Source: JAFAHS01 sp046728175 (GTDB taxonomy: Bacteria; Desulfobacterota; Binatia; Binatales; Binataceae). Taken from it: a stretch of 64,000 bases of DNA. Position numbers and translations under genes: made by a program. The notes under the pieces are model-generated. The model was not told where the DNA came from and ran no database searches. It was given only the letters and a program-made list of their open reading frames with translations. Position 1 is the stretch's first letter, and each line of letters begins with the position of its first letter. The stretch is taken from assembly GCA_046728175.1 (NCBI GenBank), contig JBKPEA010000034.1, positions 12,589 to 76,588 on the forward strand. The letters run 5' to 3'. Shown one piece after another: positions 58,556-64,000 of the stretch.

Positions 58556-61432
58556 TTAGATCCAGTCTCTGAGTCCCGGGCCCTGGAGCCACATGCGCGC
58601 GTAATATCCTTCCCGATTGATTGGCATGCCAGTCCAGATCGGAAAGTAGTAAACGAACAGGATCATCGCCGTCACGCAGAAGACCGCGCATACGTACTGC
58701 CCGGCATAGTTGCTTCCTAATAGATAAAAGTACGCAGCCATCATCGCCATGAACAAAACCGCGCCCCACAACGGCCCGATTCCCAGGATCAAAACCGGAG
58801 CGATGGTCAGCAGCAACGCCAGATGCTCCCACGGCTCGGCCGTTCCGGCCCAGCACTGCTGCAAAATCCAGGCGAGTGCGACATAGGCCAGAAAGATGGA
58901 CGCCATGTAGTGGTAGAGAAACAGGGTGCGGCCGATCCATATCCAGATGAAGATGTAGCCAAGGTAGCCGATGACCAGAAACGATCGTTGGAGTTGCGGC
59001 CGCTCGCAGGCGCGTACCGCGGTTATGGTTATCGCCGTGAAACCGCCCCACCAGAGGAGCGGATTTCCGCCACCCCAGATGGTCGAGACCTTTCCCGTCT
59101 TGGGAAAATTTTGCCAGTAGGCTATGGGCCGTAGCATCAGTGGCCAGCTCCACCAGGGCGAGGAATACGGATGGGTCGCGGACGCGACGCTGCCCTCGTA
59201 CCAAACGATCTCCTTATAGTAGTTGAGCAGGTCTTCGATGCCGGCCCACCAGCCGAGGACGAAATGCGGCAGGAACACCCCGATATAAGCTATGGACGCA
59301 ACCGCGCCCACCACCAGCACCGCGCCAATCGCTCGCCGATCGCGGCGCGCCCGCGTCGGCTCGCGCATCAGCACCCAGACCAGAAACCCGACTACCAGCA
59401 GGAACGTGACCGCCGGGATGTACAACTTGCTCGCCACGCAAAGTCCCAGCGACAAGCCGAGCCACGGCAAAACCTGCCGCCGGTCGGCAGTGTCCCGGGC
59501 CTGCACAAACTTGAAAAATAGCAGATAGGAAATCGCGGCGAACGTCAGATATGCGATATCGATGACGCCTACGCGCGAATCCACCAGGAACATTCCATCC
59601 AGCAACACGATGGCACCCGCGAAGAGCGAAGCAAGGCGGGAATGTGTCATCCGCCGCGCGAGCAGATAGGTCACCCCGATCAGGATGGTGCCCAGCAGCG
59701 CATTGCCAACGCGCCAGCTCCACGAGTGGTCGCCGAACAGCCAAATGCCGGCGGTAATTACCAGTTTGTCGAGCGGAGGGTGGGGATCGAGGAAGTACTC
59801 TCCATGAAGGTAGTGACGCGCCTGGTTCGCCACGAAATGAATCTCATCGAAGACAATTTCATTCGGGTGTCCGAGGTGCCAGAAACGCGTCAGCGCGCCG
59901 ATGGCGAGCAGCGACAGGACCGCGACGGTATCGAACGTGGTCCATAGCAGCGGCGCCGGCTGTTGCTCGGGGCTCGGGTCCGCAGGCCGCTCCGGAAAGA
60001 GCGTCCTGGCGAAATCCGCCACCTTGAACTTGGTTTGCGAGGCTCCCTCCAGTCGCGCAACTCCGTAGTAGACGGCGAGCCCCAACAGCACGACGTTAAT
60101 CGCCGACGCCGCCATCGCAAGAACGTCACGCGAGTCGAGGAAGACGATGGTCTGGAGCACGTGCAAGACATACGCGAGGTTAAACAGACAGGTCAGGCTG
60201 AGAATTGCGAACAACGCCAGCATCTCGGTCGATTCGAGGGCGAGCGGAATCGCAAATACCAGAGCCGGATACAGGTAGCGCTCGTGCATCCGGGGCGCGA
60301 CCATAAAGAAACCAAAAATCGTGATGAAGGCTGCGTAGATCAGGGTGGTGCGGGTTCGTTTGCGCCACAGAACCCCGCCGACGAACCCATAGAGCGGGAC
60401 GAGCAAACTCATCCCGAGCCCAAAGTACGAAACGCCCAGCACCGTGCCGTTATCGGACTGGCGCAATCCACCGAGAAGCGCCATCAGATTGAAAGCATTG
60501 ACCGAAGTCTCGTGATAGTAGGCCGCGGTCGACGTATACAGGTCGATGATCCAATTCCACGGATGCCCGAGCTGGAACGGCGCGATGCCGACGATGAACA
60601 CGCCGATGGCGACCATCGCGCTTCGGAACCAGCGGGCAACTCCGGTTTCGAGCATCGTCCACCATCCCAGCATTGGAACCAGCATCAGGCCTTGAGGCTT
60701 GATAAGCACCGAGATGGCTGCAAGCGCCCAGCAGAGATCGTATTGGTTATCGAGCAAGGCGACGAGGCTCAGCAGCATCGTGAAGCTCAACACCGAGTCG
60801 CTCTGACCCCACACGACGGTATCGAAAAGGACGGCCGGATTCAGAGCGACCATCATCGCGCCCGCAAAAGCCACCGCGGCTCCGCTGGTGCGCCGCACCA
60901 ATGCAAACATGGCGAGTGCAAGGAAGAAGTCGGCAAGGATCGCAGGGCTCTCGGCGATCACACGCAGCGTCTCGCCGGATGCGTTGATTAATTTCGCTAG
61001 CAGGCCAGCAACCCAAAGTCCGTAGAGGTAGCCCGGCGGATAGTCGAGAAAGTAGCCGGTTTGATAAGTATGCGCGGGCCCCTGCGTCGCGATCTGGAGA
61101 GCCCATGCCTGGTAGCTGCCAACGTCTGCGCCGAAACCTGGAAAAAACGGCACCAACGCGACTTTGACTGCGGCCAGCGCCGCCAGCGTGATCAAGGCGG
61201 AGTCGAGCCCCGATTCCGGGTCGCGCCAGTACGGCATTACCAGCCGCCCCAACGCCGTCGCGACCAGGGCCAGCAGGATTGCGCCGGTCAGCGCACCGAC
61301 CAGTATCCCGTTCGAACCGGAAGAAGGCGGGGTAGCCGCGCCCATGACGAGCAGCGCTACGACGGCCACGAACACGATCTGATGCCGCGTCGGACTAGGA
61401 GGGATCGACGCGCGCCCGCTCGACGACCGCAT
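58556..61432 (-). CDS. Fusion of two GT-C glycosyltransferase modules (PIG-M-like and PMT-like)
   Basis: 958 residues from ATG 61432 (a TTG at 61480 is an alternative). The N-terminal half (about 1-440) has many membrane helices and the motifs GADVGSYQAWALQIA, YFLDYPPGYLYGLW and VWGQSDSVLSFTML, like polyprenyl-phosphate mannosyltransferases. The C-terminal half (about 485-958) has NEIVFDEIHFVANQARHYL with the acidic catalytic pair, DPHPPLDKLVI and a final FLYHYMASIFLAYVALAW, the pattern of bacterial protein O-mannosyltransferases (GT39/PMT). One chain with both is unusual. It should glycosylate secreted proteins or lipids at the periplasmic side. Confidence 0.8.
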   Translation of the reverse strand: MRSSSGRASIPPSPTRHQIVFVAVVALLVMGAATPPSSGSNGILVGALTGAILLALVATALGRLVMPYWRDPESGLDSALITLAALAAVKVALVPFFPGFGADVGSYQAWALQIATQGPAHTYQTGYFLDYPPGYLYGLWVAGLLAKLINASGETLRVIAESPAILADFFLALAMFALVRRTSGAAVAFAGAMMVALNPAVLFDTVVWGQSDSVLSFTMLLSLVALLDNQYDLCWALAAISVLIKPQGLMLVPMLGWWTMLETGVARWFRSAMVAIGVFIVGIAPFQLGHPWNWIIDLYTSTAAYYHETSVNAFNLMALLGGLRQSDNGTVLGVSYFGLGMSLLVPLYGFVGGVLWRKRTRTTLIYAAFITIFGFFMVAPRMHERYLYPALVFAIPLALESTEMLALFAILSLTCLFNLAYVLHVLQTIVFLDSRDVLAMAASAINVVLLGLAVYYGVARLEGASQTKFKVADFARTLFPERPADPSPEQQPAPLLWTTFDTVAVLSLLAIGALTRFWHLGHPNEIVFDEIHFVANQARHYLHGEYFLDPHPPLDKLVITAGIWLFGDHSWSWRVGNALLGTILIGVTYLLARRMTHSRLASLFAGAIVLLDGMFLVDSRVGVIDIAYLTFAAISYLLFFKFVQARDTADRRQVLPWLGLSLGLCVASKLYIPAVTFLLVVGFLVWVLMREPTRARRDRRAIGAVLVVGAVASIAYIGVFLPHFVLGWWAGIEDLLNYYKEIVWYEGSVASATHPYSSPWWSWPLMLRPIAYWQNFPKTGKVSTIWGGGNPLLWWGGFTAITITAVRACERPQLQRSFLVIGYLGYIFIWIWIGRTLFLYHYMASIFLAYVALAWILQQCWAGTAEPWEHLALLLTIAPVLILGIGPLWGAVLFMAMMAAYFYLLGSNYAGQYVCAVFCVTAMILFVYYFPIWTGMPINREGYYARMWLQGPGLRDWI

Positions 61433-61768
61433 CAAGGCTGGAGCACCATGTCGACCGTCAAAAAGAACTTTCCCGGGCAAGAAGTTGTCGACCCACCCGC
61501 GTCAACCGCCGCCGTCCAGTTTCGGAGCTGTAGTTGAACCAACCTCGGGGCCCAGGCGACTCGCACGCACCGTCAATCCGGGATTCCGCGCTGCGCACTC
61601 GACGCTCGGGCGCAAGAGCCGTGACACTGTGACTGCGGTTCGAAAAATGACACCGCCAATACCATAGCCGAGTATGCGCGCGTGATGAACCCTTCCAGGA
61701 CGTCGCTGGCAGCACCGCGCGGGTGAAGACTATGATTCTCTAGCCGCACCAATCGAGGGAGATAGCGC
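61433..61768. other. 336-base divergent promoter region
   Basis: Between the leftward glycosylation cluster and the rightward esterase gene. GAGGGAGA lies about seven bases upstream of the esterase ATG. No repeat, RNA gene or clear promoter hexamers were found. Confidence 0.35.
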
Positions 61769-62437
61769 ATGGAGCTGATTCACACCGTCTGGGAACCCGC
61801 GGGCGAAGGTCCCCATCCAACCGTCATCGCAATGCACGGGTGGGGTGCGAACGCGCTCGACCTGGTCGGACTGGCGCCCTACGTGGCGGAAGGACGCTTC
61901 ATGATCATATGTCCTCAAGGTCCGCTGGAAGTCCCGATCGGACCGACCCTCGGGTATGGGTGGTTTCCGATTCGAATGGGCGGCCCCCCGGACCTCGATG
62001 CGATCGAAGCCGCGGTCAGTTCCGCGACCAAGTTTGTCGACCTCGCCGTGGAGCGATATCCGGTCAATCGCCGCAAGCTGGTGATGCTTGGGTTCAGCCA
62101 GGGCGGCGTCATGGCGTATCGGATGGCGCTTGCAAATCCGGCCCGGTACGCAGGGTTGGTCGCTTTGTCGACCTGGTTTTCTCCGGAACTCAAGGACGCC
62201 ATTGCCGATCGGGAAGCCTTGGAACGCCTGCCGACCATGGTTCAACACGGGCGTGCCGACGACATGATCGAGATCGCGCGAGCTCGCAGTTCGGTCGAGA
62301 TTCTTCGCGAGTTGCGTGTGCCGCTCGCCTATCGCGAATATGATTGCGGGCACGAAATAACCGCCGACGGCCTTCAAGACTTGTCGGAGTTCCTCGATTC
62401 CAAAGTGTTGTCACCAATCGTGATGGCGAGAGCGTAG
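61769..62437 (+). CDS. Alpha/beta-hydrolase, carboxylesterase/phospholipase family
   Basis: 222 residues, the size of bacterial carboxylesterases (YpfH/EstB-like). Catalytic parts are visible: nucleophile S110 in LGFSQGGVMAY, acid D164/165 in GRADDMIEI, and histidine H195 in CGHEITADG. The N-terminal HGWGAN oxyanion region matches this group. No signal peptide is seen. It probably hydrolyses short esters or lysophospholipids in the cytosol. It lies seven bases ahead of mazG on the same strand, so the two are likely co-transcribed. Confidence 0.88.
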   Translation: MELIHTVWEPAGEGPHPTVIAMHGWGANALDLVGLAPYVAEGRFMIICPQGPLEVPIGPTLGYGWFPIRMGGPPDLDAIEAAVSSATKFVDLAVERYPVNRRKLVMLGFSQGGVMAYRMALANPARYAGLVALSTWFSPELKDAIADREALERLPTMVQHGRADDMIEIARARSSVEILRELRVPLAYREYDCGHEITADGLQDLSEFLDSKVLSPIVMARA

Positions 62438-62443
62438 CGCCAG

Positions 62444-63250
62444 ATGAGCACTCAGTCCGGCGGAAATACCGGAAGCGACGCGTTCGCACATTTGATTGCC
62501 ATCATTGCTGAGCTTCGGCAGCGGTGCCCGTGGGACCGCCAGCAGACGCTGCCCGAAGCGGCGCGTCACCTGCTGGAAGAAGCTTATGAGGTGGTCGATG
62601 CGATAACGGCGGCCAACCCCGCTGCGGTCGCAGAAGAGCTCGGCGACCTCATAGTGCAGGCGCTGTTCGTTGCGACCATCGCATCCGAATCGAACGGACC
62701 ACGGGTTCCCGAGCTGCTCGAGGGTGCGGCCAGAAAGCTCGTTCGCAGGCATCCTCACGTATATGGCAACGCAAAAGCATCGACACTCGAACAGGTGATG
62801 GAACTTTGGGACCAGGTGAAGGCCGCCGAAAAAGGAAAAGCGCCCAAAAGATCTTCGCTTGCCAAAACGGGTCGCGCGTTACCGGCTTTGATGCGGGCCG
62901 AGAAGCTGGGCGTCAGAGCGCGGCGGCGCGGGATGGACTGGAAGGACGCGCGCGAAGTGCTGAGCAAGATCCGCGAGGAGTTGGATGAAGTGATGTGCGC
63001 GCTTGACGCAGGTGACCAAGGCGCGGCCGCTGACGAAGTCGGCGATCTGATGCTTGCGGTCGCTAATCTGCCCCGCTTTCTGGGGCGTGATGCGGAACAG
63101 ACGCTGCGCCGGAGCTGCGACAAGTTTGTGACGCGATTCGGCGAAGTCGAACGCCAGGCGGGCAGGCGCGGATTGAAGCTCGCGCAGCTTTCGCCCCAGG
63201 AGTTGGAGCGGCTCTGGCAGGACGCGAAGCAATCAGGCCACAACGTTTGA
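62444..63250 (+). CDS. mazG: Nucleoside triphosphate pyrophosphohydrolase MazG
   Basis: 268 residues with two all-alpha NTP-pyrophosphatase repeats. The N-terminal domain starts LRQRCPWDRQQTLP and has the acidic metal-binding LLEEAYEVVDAI followed by EELGDLIVQ. The C-terminal repeat has KIREELDEVMCAL and DEVGDLMLAVANL. It hydrolyses noncanonical and canonical NTPs to NMP and pyrophosphate, preventing mutagenic incorporation. It is six bases after the hydrolase stop. All expected motifs are present. Confidence 0.93.
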   Translation: MSTQSGGNTGSDAFAHLIAIIAELRQRCPWDRQQTLPEAARHLLEEAYEVVDAITAANPAAVAEELGDLIVQALFVATIASESNGPRVPELLEGAARKLVRRHPHVYGNAKASTLEQVMELWDQVKAAEKGKAPKRSSLAKTGRALPALMRAEKLGVRARRRGMDWKDAREVLSKIREELDEVMCALDAGDQGAAADEVGDLMLAVANLPRFLGRDAEQTLRRSCDKFVTRFGEVERQAGRRGLKLAQLSPQELERLWQDAKQSGHNV

Positions 63251-63299
63251 GCCCACCCGCCTGGCGCTTTTTTGGATCTAGCCAAAGGAGGTTTTTCCC

Positions 63300-63698
63300 A
63301 TGCGTGCGGGAGGATGTCAGTGTGGCGAGCTACGCTATGAGATCGCCGCAGAACCGCTGGCTCTCTACGTCTGCCACTGCCGGGAATGTCAGAAGCAATC
63401 TGCGTCGGCGTTTGGATTGTCGCTGCGGGTTACGAGTAGCGGATTCCGGGTAACGCAAGGTTCGGCGCGGTTCTGGTCGCGCGTCACGGACGCGGGACGT
63501 TCCATGAAGTGTGCCTTCTGTCCGACCTGTGGCTCGCGGCTGTGGCATCAAATCGAAGGGGCCACGGTCCTTTCGGTGAAAGCCGGATCGCTCGATGAAC
63601 CGGTCGACCTCGCAAGTGCGATCCACATATGGGTCTCGCGCAGAATACCGGGGGTCACGATTCCGGTTGGAGCAAGACAGTTTGAACGGCAGGACTGA
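63300..63698 (+). CDS. GFA-family zinc protein
   Basis: 132 residues, with AAAGGAGG eight bases before the ATG. Zinc ligands follow the GFA/CENP-V pattern: CQCGELRYE (residues 6-8), CHCRECQKQS, and CAFCPTCGSRLWH. The fold family includes glutathione-dependent formaldehyde-activating enzyme, but most bacterial members have no tested activity. It ends 72 bases before the terminal repeat of an IS630-type element, so a transcript could read into the element. Confidence 0.85.
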   Translation: MRAGGCQCGELRYEIAAEPLALYVCHCRECQKQSASAFGLSLRVTSSGFRVTQGSARFWSRVTDAGRSMKCAFCPTCGSRLWHQIEGATVLSVKAGSLDEPVDLASAIHIWVSRRIPGVTIPVGARQFERQD

Positions 63699-63769
63699 GC
63701 TTGTGGTCGGGCGGGTGGTACGGTTCATGAGCGGTCTTCAGGCGCCGAGCACATTGTCTTCTTACCCGC

Positions 63770-64000
63770 TAGTGTCCTGTCCCTGAAATAAAGTGAATAA
63801 ATTGCCGAGGCCGCCGTCTAACTCTGCAAGGAGGTGGAGTATGCGGAGTGGGCGGCCCAAAGACGGAGTTGGTGTTGAGTGGAACCGAGCGGGAGAGACT
63901 GGAATCGATGGCGCGGCGCTCGCGCAGCGCGCCGCAGCTGGCGCGCCGGGCGCGGATTATTCTCAAGTGCGCCGAAGGGGTCGACAACCAGACGGTGGCG
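63770..64000 (+). mobile_element. IS630-type insertion sequence, left end only
   Basis: The element appears to begin at the TA at 63770-63771 (IS630 elements insert at TA), with a terminal sequence AGTGTCCTGTCCCTGAAATA characteristic of this family. It contains the start of a transposase gene and continues past the right edge, so the right repeat and target duplication are not visible. Confidence 0.7.
63848..64000 (+). CDS. IS630-family transposase, N-terminal part
   Basis: 51 codons from GTG 63848 to the window edge. GGAG lies eight bases upstream of the GTG, and a stronger AAGGAGG is a little further upstream. The translation has ELVLSGTERERLESMARRS and LARRARIILKCAEGVDNQ, the N-terminal helix-turn-helix lead of IS630/Tc1-mariner transposases. 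The DDE catalytic part lies outside. An ATG at 63841 is in the wrong frame for this protein. Confidence 0.82.
   Translation, partial: MGGPKTELVLSGTERERLESMARRSRSAPQLARRARIILKCAEGVDNQTVA

Noticed and set aside
59963..60991. 342-codon plus-strand frame across the GT-C fusion
   Set aside because: It is rich in R, E, H and Q with no domain; the opposite strand encodes membrane helices and PMT motifs.

Overview
This window looks like chromosome of a GC-rich, Gram-negative bacterium. Lipoproteins with Sec/Spase II signals, an RlpA-type septal lipoprotein, a predicted outer-membrane beta-barrel and a di-haem B-type succinate:quinone reductase all suggest a diderm. The housekeeping set and gene order suggest a deltaproteobacterial or Binatota-like lineage. 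That placement is inference from gene content and was not tested with marker trees. No rRNA, tRNA, CRISPR array or prophage was recognised. The only mobile DNA is the left end of an IS630-type element at the right edge.

Layout. 1-9.6 kb: a partial NRDE/TANGO2 gene, an FAD amino-acid-oxidase-like enzyme, a MoxR ATPase/VWA pair, a bifunctional-nuclease protein, a membrane TPR protein, a DsbA-like thioredoxin, a histidine-kinase remnant, a TPR protein and dGTPase. 9.7-12.3 kb: an RlpA lipoprotein coupled to a zincin-like lipoprotein, then a Nudix hydrolase. 12.3-22.9 kb: a pyrimidine operon, transcribed leftward as pyrR - pyrB fusion - pyrC - carA - carB - recG - nudix. 22.9-33.6 kb: a long leftward series ndk, rlmN, mtnP, pfkB-like kinase, GT2, ugd, epimerase, lepA, two lepB genes and a coiled-coil gene. 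33.7-40.5 kb: TCA-cycle genes sdhCAB, mdh and sucCD. 40.6-47.7 kb: an acetyltransferase, a beta-barrel protein, a GH63-like glycosidase, a broken small lipoprotein gene and icd. 47.9-54.8 kb: an acyl-CoA dehydrogenase, a P450, a glutamine amidotransferase and yebC-ruvCAB. 54.9-61.4 kb: a lipoprotein and a three-gene cell-surface glycosylation cluster, including a double GT-C fusion. 61.8-64 kb: an esterase, mazG, a GFA-family protein and the IS630 end.

The most interesting part is the pyrimidine operon. The aspartate carbamoyltransferase gene encodes one 646-residue chain: a catalytic ATCase domain, then a PyrI-type four-cysteine zinc module, then a degenerate PyrR-like phosphoribosyltransferase domain. 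It lies directly downstream of a separate, intact-looking pyrR. The leader ahead of pyrR can fold into a PyrR-binding hairpin with a CUGAGA hexaloop, a competing antiterminator and a short terminator with eight U. Together these suggest PyrR-controlled attenuation in a Gram-negative background, with a second PyrR domain built into the enzyme, possibly as an allosteric or RNA-linked sensor.

Most genes are tightly packed and many neighbours overlap by 1-4 bases, so translational coupling is probably common. Starts were chosen from Shine-Dalgarno spacing, family N-termini and overlaps, and they often differ from the longest possible frame.
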